This document shows, piece by piece, positions 28,572 to 37,837 of a stretch of DNA of 64,000 nucleotides (positions are counted from its first letter, which is position 1; every line of letters begins with the position of its first letter). The notes beneath the pieces were generated by a model. It did no database searches and was not told the DNA's origin. It worked only from the letters and a program-made list of their open reading frames with translations. Source of the stretch: Streptomyces sp. 2114.4 (GTDB taxonomy: Bacteria > Actinomycetota > Actinomycetes > Streptomycetales > Streptomycetaceae); the NCBI RefSeq assembly GCF_900187385.1, contig NZ_FYEY01000001.1:2480001-2544000 (forward strand). Direction: 5' to 3'. Position numbers and translations under genes: made by a program.

Positions 28572-28948
28572 TGAGCAACTCCCGACCAGCTCCGCTACAG
28601 CGCCGGATGCGCCAACGACAGAGTGACAGAACGAGCGCAGCCATAAGCACGGAGTCACAGAAGTGGGTGGTCACGGCGTCCAATTCGGCTGACGCGCCGA
28701 GGGAGTTGGCCGACGCGCACCAAGCGGCGCCCGGGGGTACCTGCAGGAAGGCCCCCGGCGGCGGCCACGGTTCCCGCCGGCCGCCGTCTTCACCCGTACG
28801 GGCGCGGCGGCATGCGACACCCCCGTACGGGCGAGAACGCGCCGTCCCGTACGAGCGCGACGCCCCGCCACCGCGACCCGCCGGCCCGTACGAGCGCGGC
28901 GGTACGGAACGCGCCGACCCGCCCCGTACCGCCGTGTCCTCCTTGCGG
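28572..28948. other. intergenic region with repeated CCCGTACGRGCG element
   Basis: 377 bp between the phosphatase start and the end of the acyl-CoA ligase gene. CCCGTACGGGCG occurs at 28793-28804 and 28822-28833, and CCCGTACGAGCG at 28846-28857 and 28885-28896, all in the same orientation and irregularly spaced. CGTACG is a palindrome, so each could be a protein-binding half or site, or just a local expansion. No gene is seen. Confidence 0.6.
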
Positions 28949-30835
<1,887 letters not shown>

Positions 30836-30863
30836 GGCGTCCTCCGGGGCCCGCTTCGATGCT

Positions 30864-30881
30864 GGTGACTCGCGAGTAACC
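30864..30881 (-). promoter_or_regulatory. palindromic operator candidate for acyl-CoA synthetase gene
   Basis: GGTGACTCGCGAGTAACC is an 18-bp inverted repeat with one mismatched pair, centred on CGCG. Its form (TTACTCGCGAGT) is that of TetR-family operators often seen ahead of acyl-CoA synthetase and beta-oxidation genes in actinobacteria. It lies 29 bp before the GTG start. The regulator gene is not in this window. Confidence 0.6.
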
Positions 30882-31141
30882 TTTGAGCAGTGATCAGACT
30901 AGAGCGCGAGGCGCCGACGCGTAAGAGGCTACGACCGACTGGTTAAGGATGTGACCGGTGCGATAGGTGTACGTAGCACGCGCAATGTCCGATAGGGGCC
31001 GCGGCGCGCGTCCGCAGCGGAGCGCCGGGGACCGGGAACCGGACCGGCCGGCAGCCGTGCTCCGGAGGAAAGCCGACAGGGCACCGACCCCCCTGCCCGG
31101 GGACCCGCGCCCTGCCTTCCGCCTTCTTCCGCTTGCTCTTC
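30882..31141. other. gene-free gap between acyl-CoA synthetase and lepA
   Basis: With the operator this gap totals 306 bp. The left part (30885-30965) is AT-richer and probably contains the acyl-CoA synthetase promoter; the right part is GC-rich, with a C/T-rich tract just before the lepA stop. No clear terminator hairpin with a U-run follows lepA. Confidence 0.4.
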
Positions 31142-33016
31142 CTACTTCTTCGACTTCGCGTCGCCGTCGGAGTCCGAGGACAGCACCGCGATGAAGGCCT
31201 CCTGCGGGACCTCCACGCTGCCGACCATCTTCATCCGCTTCTTGCCTTCCTTCTGCTTCTCCAGCAGCTTCCGCTTACGGGAGATGTCACCGCCGTAGCA
31301 CTTGGCGAGGACGTCCTTGCGGATGGCGCGGACCGTCTCACGGGCGATGACCCGGCTGCCGATGGCGGCCTGGATCGGCACCTCGAAGCTCTGCCGCGGG
31401 ATCAGCTCCCGCAGCTTGGCGACCAGCCGCACGCCGTACGCGTACGCCTTGTCCTTGTGGCAGATCGCGGAGAACGCGTCGACCTTGTCGCCGTGCAGCA
31501 GGATGTCGACCTTCACCAGGTCGGCGATCTGCTCGCCGGTGGGCTCGTAGTCCAGCGAGGCGTAGCCGCGGGTCTTGGACTTGAGCTGGTCGAAGAAGTC
31601 GAAGACGACCTCGGCGAGCGGGAGGGTGTAGCGGATCTCGACCCGGTCCTCGGAGAGGTAGTCCATGCCGAGGAGGTTGCCGCGGCGGTTCTGGCACAGC
31701 TCCATGATCGCGCCGATGAACTCGCTGGGCGCCAGGATCGTGGCCCGGACGACCGGCTCGTGCACCTTGTCGATCTTGCCGGTCGGGAACTCGCTCGGGT
31801 TGGTGACCTCGTGCTCGGCCCCGTCCTCCATGTCGACGCGGTAGACCACGTTGGGTGCGGTGGCGATCAGATCGAGGCCGAACTCGCGCTCCAGGCGCTC
31901 GCGGATGACCTCCAGGTGCAGCAGGCCCAGGAAGCCGACGCGGAAACCGAAGCCCAGGGCCGCGGAGGTCTCGGGCTCGTAGACCAGCGCGGCATCGTTG
32001 AGCTGCAGCTTGTCGAGGGCGTCGCGCAGCTCGGGGTAGTCCGAGCCGTCCAGCGGATACAGCCCTGAGAACACCATCGGCTTGGGGTCCTTGTAGCCGC
32101 CCAGCGGCTCCTCGGCTCCCTTGTTCAGCTGGGTGATCGTGTCACCCACCTTGGACTGCCGGACGTCCTTCACGCCGGTGATCAGGTAGCCCACCTCACC
32201 GACGGAGAGCCCGTCGGCCGCCTTCATCTCGGGTGAGTTCGTGCCGATCTCCAGCAGCTCGTGAGCGGCGCCGGTCGACATCATCCTGATGCGCTCGCGT
32301 TTGCCGAGCGTGCCGTCGACGACCTTCACGTAGGTCACGACACCGCGGTAGGCGTCGTAGACCGAGTCGAAGATCATCGCGCGGGCGGGGGCGTCCTTGA
32401 CGCCGACCGGGGCCGGCACCTCGCGGACGACCTTGTCCAGCAGCTCGGCCACGCCGACGCCGGTCTTGGCGGAGACCCGCAGCACGTCCTCGGGCTCGCA
32501 GCCGACCAGATTGGCCAGCTCGGCGGCGAACTTCTCCGGCTGGGCGGCCGGCAGGTCGATCTTGTTGAGGACGGGGATGATCGTGAGGTCGTGCTCCATC
32601 GCCAGGTAGAGGTTGGCGAGGGTCTGGGCCTCGATGCCCTGTGCGGCGTCGACGAGGAGGATGCAGCCCTCGCACGCGGCGAGCGAGCGCGACACCTCGT
32701 AGGTGAAGTCGACGTGGCCCGGGGTGTCGATCATGTTCAGGATGTGGGTCGTCCCACTTCCCTCTTCACCCTCGGTGGGGTCCCAGGGCAGCCGGACCGC
32801 CTGGGACTTGATCGTGATGCCACGCTCGCGCTCGATGTCCATGCGGTCGAGGTACTGCGCGCGCATCTGCCGCTGGTCGACGACACCGGTGATCTGGAGC
32901 ATCCGGTCGGCGAGCGTCGACTTGCCATGGTCGATGTGCGCGATGATGCAGAAGTTACGGAGGAGGGCCGGATCGGTACGGCTCGGCTCCGGCACGTTCG
33001 TAGGGGTCGCGGGCAC
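31142..33016 (-). CDS. lepA: elongation factor 4 (LepA)
   Basis: 624 aa translational GTPase that acts on stalled or initiating ribosomes. G1 AHIDHGKST at residues 26-34, G2 region [12 protein letters not shown]3 DTPGHVDF, G4 NKIDLPAA; the LepA-specific C-terminal domain is seen in [48 protein letters not shown]. Length is normal. Start is GTG at 33016. Divergent from rpsT across 215 bp, the common actinobacterial order. Confidence 0.97.
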   Translation of the reverse strand: MPATPTNVPEPSRTDPALLRNFCIIAHIDHGKSTLADRMLQITGVVDQRQMRAQYLDRMDIERERGITIKSQAVRLPWDPTEGEEGSGTTHILNMIDTPGHVDFTYEVSRSLAACEGCILLVDAAQGIEAQTLANLYLAMEHDLTIIPVLNKIDLPAAQPEKFAAELANLVGCEPEDVLRVSAKTGVGVAELLDKVVREVPAPVGVKDAPARAMIFDSVYDAYRGVVTYVKVVDGTLGKRERIRMMSTGAAHELLEIGTNSPEMKAADGLSVGEVGYLITGVKDVRQSKVGDTITQLNKGAEEPLGGYKDPKPMVFSGLYPLDGSDYPELRDALDKLQLNDAALVYEPETSAALGFGFRVGFLGLLHLEVIRERLEREFGLDLIATAPNVVYRVDMEDGAEHEVTNPSEFPTGKIDKVHEPVVRATILAPSEFIGAIMELCQNRRGNLLGMDYLSEDRVEIRYTLPLAEVVFDFFDQLKSKTRGYASLDYEPTGEQIADLVKVDILLHGDKVDAFSAICHKDKAYAYGVRLVAKLRELIPRQSFEVPIQAAIGSRVIARETVRAIRKDVLAKCYGGDISRKRKLLEKQKEGKKRMKMVGSVEVPQEAFIAVLSSDSDGDAKSKK

Positions 33017-33127
33017 GCAGGGTCCATTCAGTGAACGCGGGTAGGCGGGACTCGGGTATATGACGTCTCCCCCATGGTCCCATGACCGAGGGGCCCGGTC
33101 CGGTTCGGGCGAGGGCAGCGGCCCGGT

Positions 33128-33157
33128 TTGGGTGGCCGTAGACCCTGCTGGTAGCCT
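33128..33157 (+). promoter_or_regulatory. rpsT promoter candidate
   Basis: TTGGGT at 33128-33133 and TAGCCT at 33152-33157 with an 18-bp spacer. This leaves about 70 nt of 5' leader before the GTG of rpsT, enough for the autoregulatory leader known for S20 in other bacteria, though no specific structure is claimed. Confidence 0.5.
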
Positions 33158-33231
33158 GGTCCACTGCGCTTCGTGCCCTCTCTCGTACGAGGCGCCACTC
33201 GAAACTCCAACGAACCTGAAAAGGCTCTTTC

Positions 33232-33498
33232 GTGGCGAACATCAAGTCCCAGATGAAGCGGATCAAGACCAACGAGAAGGCTCGTCAGCGCAACAAGGCT
33301 GTCAAGTCCACTCTGAAGACCGCGATCCGTCGCACCCGCGAGGCCGTGGAGGCCGGTGACCTGCAGAAGGCCGCCACCGCCCAGGCCGCGGCTGCCAAGA
33401 AGCTCGACAAGGCCGTCAGCAAGGGTGTCATCCACAAGAACGCCGCCGCCAACAAGAAGTCGGCGCTGGCGAAGAAGGTCGCGTCCCTCAAGGCCTGA
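33232..33498 (+). CDS. rpsT: 30S ribosomal protein S20
   Basis: 88 aa primary 16S rRNA-binding protein. [30 protein letters not shown] is unmistakable S20, with an Ala/Lys-rich helical remainder. GTG start; AAAGG about 10 nt upstream. Divergent from lepA. Codon use is strongly biased toward C-ending codons, as for a highly expressed gene. Confidence 0.98.
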   Translation: MANIKSQMKRIKTNEKARQRNKAVKSTLKTAIRRTREAVEAGDLQKAATAQAAAAKKLDKAVSKGVIHKNAAANKKSALAKKVASLKA

Positions 33499-33716
33499 TC
33501 TTCCTCCGGAGGAGGTCACCGGCCGGTCCAGGCCTGATCTTCCTCCACCCGCAGTACCCGAAGCACCCTTGTCGGCAGGGACCCAGCGGCCCCTCTCTCC
33601 GCTCCCTGACCGATGCACCACCGTGCCGCACACGGCCTGCGTTCGCCACGCGGGTGCGGCACACCCGGCCCACTCGGCGCACTCCGCCGACCAGGCCGCA
33701 ACAGCTTGATATGGAG
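33499..33716 (+). ncRNA. structured transcribed region between rpsT and a strong terminator (possible small RNA)
   Basis: Contains a 9-bp perfect stem GTGCCGCAC / GTGCGGCAC (33623-33631 and 33654-33662) around a 22-base loop, a CCTCCGGAGGAGG hairpin just after the rpsT stop, and two copies of AGGCCTGATCTTCCTCC (33493-33509 and 33530-33546). It ends in a 15-bp terminator. It may simply be the long 3' UTR of rpsT, or a separate or processed small RNA. There is no credible ORF. The structure is seen; the RNA is inferred. Confidence 0.35.
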
Positions 33717-33760
33717 GCCCCGCCTCACCCCTTCCCCGGGGGTGAGGCGGGGCTTTCTTT
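33717..33760 (+). terminator. strong intrinsic terminator downstream of rpsT
   Basis: Perfect 15-bp stem GCCCCGCCTCACCCC / GGGGTGAGGCGGGGC (33717-33731 and 33739-33753), 7-base loop, followed by TTTCTTT. One of the clearest Rho-independent terminators in the window. Confidence 0.9.
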
Positions 33761-33853
33761 CGTTCGGTGGTGGTGGGGGCTTTTGGTGCGGGGCTTTCTC
33801 GTGGGGCCTCCGTTGTGGAGTTCTCTTTCGAGGTTTCTTCGGGGGTCTTTACT

Positions 33854-33930
33854 GGGGTTCTTTCACGGGGGTTCTTTCACGGGGGTTCTTTCACGTGGTT
33901 CTTTCGCGGGGGTTCTTGTGGGGTTCTGTT
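33854..33930 (+). repeat. degenerate 14-bp G/T-rich tandem repeat with G-quadruplex potential
   Basis: GGGGGTTCTTTCAC occurs at 33854, 33867 and 33881, followed by decayed copies GTGGTTCTTTCGC (33895), GGGGGTTCTTGT (33908) and GGGGTTCTGTT (33920). Runs of four or five G spaced by about 9 bases could form a G-quadruplex on the plus strand. The region is strikingly G/T-biased on this strand, unlike the rest of the window. Confidence 0.8.
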
Positions 33931-33986
33931 GCGAAGAGGCGTGGACGGCGGAATGTGTTGCGGTGTTCCCTCGCCGGGCTCCGGCT

Positions 33987-34042
33987 GTGGGGCCATTGCT
34001 GTGGGGCCATTGCTGCCGCGTGATTGCTGCTGTGCGATTGCT
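33987..34042 (+). repeat. second 14-bp tandem repeat, four copies
   Basis: GTGGGGCCATTGCT at 33987-34000 and 34001-34014, then GCCGCGTGATTGCT (34015-34028) and GCTGTGCGATTGCT (34029-34042); further decayed copies may continue to about 34070. Same period as the neighbouring repeat but a different sequence. Confidence 0.8.
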
Positions 34043-34242
34043 GCATTACTGCGGCGCCATTGTTGCGGGGATATCGCTTTGGGGCAGTTGAGGCGGCAGT
34101 TACCCGGCTCGCGGCAGGGGCGAAGGCGGGGTGAGCTTACGGATGGGGGCGGATGGGCAGCATTTCGGTCCGCTCACCACGGGGGAAATTCCGGTGCCGC
34201 AGAACCGGGTTCGCTTTCCGCGGGGTCCGCTACGCTGCGTCC
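34043..34242. other. remainder of gene-free stretch before the membrane protein gene
   Basis: Together with the RNA/terminator/repeat features, 33499-34242 holds no credible gene. TACGCT at 34231-34236 is a good -10 box that ends 6 nt before the ATG at 34243, so the next gene is probably leaderless. Confidence 0.5.
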
Positions 34243-35190
34243 ATGTCTTTTTCGGGGGACCAGAACAATCCGTACGCCCAACCGCAGCCGAACCCATACG
34301 GCCAGGTGCCCGCACCCCAGAATCCGGTGCCCGCACAGCAAAATCCCTACGCACCGCGGAATCCCCACGCACCGGAGATTCCCTACCCACAGCAGGCCAT
34401 ACCTCCGGGGCAGACCGGCGGATACGGCTATCCCGCGCCCGGCGTACCCGCACCGCCCACACGGCCACCCGCGGGGGCATCCGTCGACACACCCGGGGGC
34501 GCGGGCCGTGGCATGTCCGGCTGGCTCTGGGCCGTCGGCGGGGTGGTCGCCGCGTCCGCGATCTGGGCCTCGCTGTTGTTCGCCACCGGGGGCTTCTCCT
34601 CCGAGCCCAGCCCCGACCTCGCGGGCTACGCCTACACGAGCGATCTCTGTGCGGACACCGCGATGGCCCCCTTCGAGGACGCCCGCTACAAGACCAAGGT
34701 GAGCACCGGAACGGCCTCGAAGGACGCCAATCCGCAGCACAGCGGCGCCCAGCTGAAGTCGCTGGACACGATGACGTGCAACATCTCGTTCGAGCAGGAC
34801 GGCGCAAGCACCTCCGCCTACTCCTCCACCTGGCTCTACAACACCGCCACGCTGCACAAGCAGACCGACCCGACGCGGGAATTCGCCGACGGCTACCGCT
34901 CGTACGAGAAGCAGGACACCTCGGTCGGCTACAGGGTCGAGGCCGTACCGGGACTCGGCGACGAGGCCTATCTGGTGACCCGGAAGGACGACAGCAGCAC
35001 GAGCAGCAGCTCGTATGTGATCCTCGGCGTCCGGGACGGCTGGATGACGTACCAGTCGACGTGGTCGAGCTATACGGCGAGCAGCGGCAGTGGCAGCGAC
35101 AGCGGCAAGCAGCCGACCGCCACCGACGTGGCCACGATGCTGAAGAGCAGCGCGACGGAAACTCTCAGGCGGCTGCGCCCAGGGCGCTGA
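34243..35190 (+). CDS. proline-rich single-pass membrane protein
   Basis: 315 aa, function unknown. Residues 1-90 form a disordered Pro/Gln/Asn/Tyr-rich cytoplasmic arm (repeats like NPYAQPQPNPYG). One membrane helix at about 93-115 (WLWAVGGVVAASAIWASLLFA). The remaining 200 residues would be outside the cell, Ser/Thr-rich, with two Cys (in SDLCADT and MTCNISF) that could form a disulfide. Proteins of this layout are common in streptomycetes and often lie near cell-wall or transport genes, but no neighbour fixes a role. Leaderless start ATG with TACGCT at 34231. Convergent with holA. Confidence 0.75.
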   Translation: MSFSGDQNNPYAQPQPNPYGQVPAPQNPVPAQQNPYAPRNPHAPEIPYPQQAIPPGQTGGYGYPAPGVPAPPTRPPAGASVDTPGGAGRGMSGWLWAVGGVVAASAIWASLLFATGGFSSEPSPDLAGYAYTSDLCADTAMAPFEDARYKTKVSTGTASKDANPQHSGAQLKSLDTMTCNISFEQDGASTSAYSSTWLYNTATLHKQTDPTREFADGYRSYEKQDTSVGYRVEAVPGLGDEAYLVTRKDDSSTSSSSYVILGVRDGWMTYQSTWSSYTASSGSGSDSGKQPTATDVATMLKSSATETLRRLRPGR

Positions 35191-35252
35191 TCACGCCGAC
35201 GACCTTCTTCGGTGAAGGTCTGGCCTGCCCACGGGCCGACGCCGACGCCAAT

Positions 35253-35288
35253 GCCGACACCAACGCGGACGCCGACACCAACGCGGAC
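35253..35288. repeat. perfect 18-bp tandem repeat within a GAC-rich tract
   Basis: GCCGACACCAACGCGGAC occurs twice (35253-35270, 35271-35288) inside a longer degenerate GCCGAC/GCGGAC tract (about 35235-35325). The tract lies between the convergent membrane protein and holA genes. Confidence 0.85.
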
Positions 35289-35400
35289 GCCGACGCCCAT
35301 ACCGACGCCGGTGCCGGCCCCGACGCCATCGCCGCCGCCGGCACCGCACTGAATCTGATCGCGCTGCTGAACGCCCTCGCCCACAGCGAGGAGCCGGCTG

Positions 35401-36384
35401 TCACCGCGAACGGGCCGCCCGGGCGATTGCCACGACGGCCTTCTCCAGGGCGTAGGCCGGATCGTCCCCGCCGCCCTTCACCCCCGCGTCGGCCGCTGCC
35501 ACCGCGCGCAGCGCCGTGGCCACGCCGTCCGCCGACCAACCGCGCATCTGCTGCCGTACCCGGTCGATCTTCCAGGGCGGCATCCCCAGTTCGCGGGCGA
35601 GGTCGCCGGGGCGGGCGCCGCGCGGGGCGGAGGCCAGTTTGCCGATGGCGCGGACGCCTTGAGCGAGCGCGCTGGTGATCATGACGGGGGCGACGCCGGT
35701 GGCGAGGGACCAGCGCAGTGCCTCCAGCGCCTCGGCGGCCCGGCCCTCGACGGCACGGTCCGCGACGGTGAAGCTCGATGCCTCGGCCCGGCCCGTGTAG
35801 TAGCGCGCGACGACGGCCTCGTCGATGGTGCCCTCGACATCGGCGGCCAGCTGCGAACAGGCCGAGGCCAGCTCACGCAGGTCGCTGCCGATGGCGTCGA
35901 CCAGCGACTGGCAGGCCTCGGGCGTCGCCGACCGCCCGGTCGCACGGAACTCGCCCCGCACAAAGGCCAGCCGGTCGGCCGGCTTGGTCATCTTGGGACA
36001 GGCCACTTCCCGCGCCCCGGCCTTGCGGGCGGCGTCCAGCAGCCCCTTCCCCTTGGCGCCGCCGGCGTGCAGCAGCACCAGCGTGATCTCCTCTGCGGGC
36101 GAACCGAGATACGCCTTGACGTCCTTGATGGTGTCCGCGGAAAGGTCCTGGGCGGCGCGTACCACGACGACCTTGCGCTCGGCGAAGAGCGAGGGGCTGG
36201 TCAGCTCGGCCAAGGTGCCGGGCTGGAGCTGATCGGGAGTGAGGTCGCGCACATCGGTGTCCGCATCGGCCGCCCGGGCAGCCGCCACCACCTGCTGCAC
36301 CGCGCGATCCAGCAGCAGGTCTTCCTGGCCCACCGCGATCGTGACGGGGGCGAGCGGGTCGTCTTGAGCTGTCTTCCTGGCCAT
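35401..36384 (-). CDS. holA: DNA polymerase III delta subunit
   Basis: 327 aa clamp-loader subunit that opens the beta clamp at replication forks. Features of bacterial delta: N-terminal VTIAVGQEDLLLDRAVQQVV, FAERKVVVVRAAQDL, CPKMTKPADRLAFVRGEFRATG, LREL(A/S)SACSQLAADVEGTIDEAVV, and the C-terminal collar domain GMPPWKIDRVRQQMRGWSADGV. The family lacks a conserved P-loop, as here. ATG at 36384. Downstream of comEC-comEA on the same strand, the usual comEA-comEC-holA order, but with nat inserted between. Confidence 0.92.
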   Translation of the reverse strand: MARKTAQDDPLAPVTIAVGQEDLLLDRAVQQVVAAARAADADTDVRDLTPDQLQPGTLAELTSPSLFAERKVVVVRAAQDLSADTIKDVKAYLGSPAEEITLVLLHAGGAKGKGLLDAARKAGAREVACPKMTKPADRLAFVRGEFRATGRSATPEACQSLVDAIGSDLRELASACSQLAADVEGTIDEAVVARYYTGRAEASSFTVADRAVEGRAAEALEALRWSLATGVAPVMITSALAQGVRAIGKLASAPRGARPGDLARELGMPPWKIDRVRQQMRGWSADGVATALRAVAAADAGVKGGGDDPAYALEKAVVAIARAARSR

Positions 36385-36532
36385 CGCGTCCAGCATCCCA
36401 CGCCCCACTGACACCCCGGCCCGGCCCGGTCCGCTCTGACGCCCCGGCCCTGACCCCGCTCCGGTGCCTGCGCCGGGCCGCTCTCGGCCCCTGCCTGACA
36501 GTGGCGCCATCGCCATGTCGGACAATGGCCGG

Positions 36533-36799
36533 GTGAATGATGCTGCCCCACACCCACCGCACCTCCGGCACGTCCTGGTACTGCCCGACCGCGATGCCGC
36601 GGAGGAGGTGGCCGAGGCCCTGACCGAACGCTTCGGTGTCGCCGAGGATCCCCAGCTCGTACGGGACGCCCTGGCCGGTGAGGACGACGCCGAGGACGCC
36701 CAGTGGCTGGTGGTGGTCGAAGACCCGGACGCCGCCCACGACCCGGCGCGGCTGCACGACCTCGCTGCGGAGTACGAGGGCTGGCGCGAGGCCGAGTAA
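36533..36799 (+). CDS. small acidic protein, function unknown
   Basis: 88 aa from GTG at 36533 (VNDAAPHPPHLRHVLVLPDRDAAEEVAEALTERFG...). Acidic, with a predicted beta-alpha-beta layout (LVLP ... EEVAEALTERF ... QWLVVVEDP), ending AAEYEGWREAE. It looks like a conserved small actinobacterial protein, without a known role. GACAAT at 36521-36526 could be a -10 box six bases before the GTG, so this start would be leaderless; an in-frame ATG at 36515 would add six residues. Divergent from holA. Confidence 0.65.
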   Translation: MNDAAPHPPHLRHVLVLPDRDAAEEVAEALTERFGVAEDPQLVRDALAGEDDAEDAQWLVVVEDPDAAHDPARLHDLAAEYEGWREAE

Positions 36800-36872
36800 C
36801 GACAGGGCCCGTGTCGGCCAGGGGCCGTGGGGCCGGAGACCGTGGGGCCCAGGGCCCGCGGGGGCCGCGCGC

Positions 36873-37670
36873 CTAAGTGCCGCTGCCTCCGGGCACCCGC
36901 ACCGCTCCGACCCGGGGCTCCCGCTCCAGAACGATCCCGAAGTGTTCCCGGTAGGCGGCGAGGACTTCTCCCTCGCCCAGCTCGCGCTCGTCCCGTGCAC
37001 CATCCGCCCCGGTGGTCACGAGCGTACGACCGGAGAGCGTGACCCGACCGCTCTCGGTCAGCCGTGAACACACCAGGGACCGGGTGAAGTGCGACTTGGG
37101 CGAGGTCCGGTGCCACCAGCAGCCGGCCTCGAAGTCCGCATAGGCGCGCGGTCGTTGTTCGAGGCGGTACTGCGGGTCGCCGTCCCTCAGGACATCGAGG
37201 TCTCCCTCCCGCGTCTCCTCGATCCGGAACACCCCACCGGGATCGGCCTGCTCGGCGCGGCTGTCCCAGCGCAGCGGAAAGTGGCTGTGCCTGCCGAAGC
37301 CGACGTCCGCCAGCCATGGCCCGCTCGGCGTCTGTACACGCAGCGCGAGGTGGTCGTACGGGATTCCGGGCCCGTCGGCGCCGAACACGCGGGCGGAAAG
37401 CACCTCGACCTCATAGCCGAGCGCGCCCAGGAGCAGCGCGAAAGCGCCGTTGAGTTCGTAACAGAAGCCGCCCCGCCGGGCGCGGACGATCTTGTCCAGC
37501 AGCGGCTGCTCCGCGAGCACGATCTCTTCGCCGAGGTGGATGGAGAGGTTTTCGAAGGGGACGGTCCGCAGATGGCTGAGGTGCAGCGCACGCAGCGCCT
37601 CGGCGTCCGGGGCCGCGGCGCGGACGGCACCGATCCGGTCGAGGTAGGCGTCGGCAGCAGCAGTGTCCAT
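36873..37670 (-). CDS. nat: arylamine N-acetyltransferase
   Basis: 265 aa enzyme moving acetyl from acetyl-CoA to arylamines, hydrazines or related amines. Catalytic triad is complete: C70 in RGGFCYELNG, H107 in PYDHLAL and D122 in ADVGFG. PFENLSIHLGE is the family N-terminal motif. ATCCTA at 37701-37706 reads TAGGAT on this strand, a good -10 candidate. Between holA and comEC on the same strand, but it has its own promoter candidate and may be independent. Confidence 0.93.
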   Translation of the reverse strand: MDTAAADAYLDRIGAVRAAAPDAEALRALHLSHLRTVPFENLSIHLGEEIVLAEQPLLDKIVRARRGGFCYELNGAFALLLGALGYEVEVLSARVFGADGPGIPYDHLALRVQTPSGPWLADVGFGRHSHFPLRWDSRAEQADPGGVFRIEETREGDLDVLRDGDPQYRLEQRPRAYADFEAGCWWHRTSPKSHFTRSLVCSRLTESGRVTLSGRTLVTTGADGARDERELGEGEVLAAYREHFGIVLEREPRVGAVRVPGGSGT

Positions 37671-37837
37671 CAGGGGTGAGTCCTCGTCCTCATGCCCCGG
37701 ATCCTACAGATCCGGATTCAGCAGCATTCGCGCTACGCCCGGCCTGCGCCACCTGCTCACCCCATGGCCTCGTGCACCGCCATGCCCCACCGGCCGCCGC
37801 CTGCACGGCCTTCTCCGCTGCCGCCGCCCACGTGGCT

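Noticed and set aside
33654..34702. Plus-strand frames through the G/T-rich repeat region
   Set aside because: Gly/Phe/Ser-rich translation comes from the 14-bp repeats; no codon bias or start signal.
35191..35400. ADADANADTNADAD-type coding repeat
   Set aside because: No start codon or ribosome site in that frame, and it continues into the antisense of holA; best read as a non-coding repeat.
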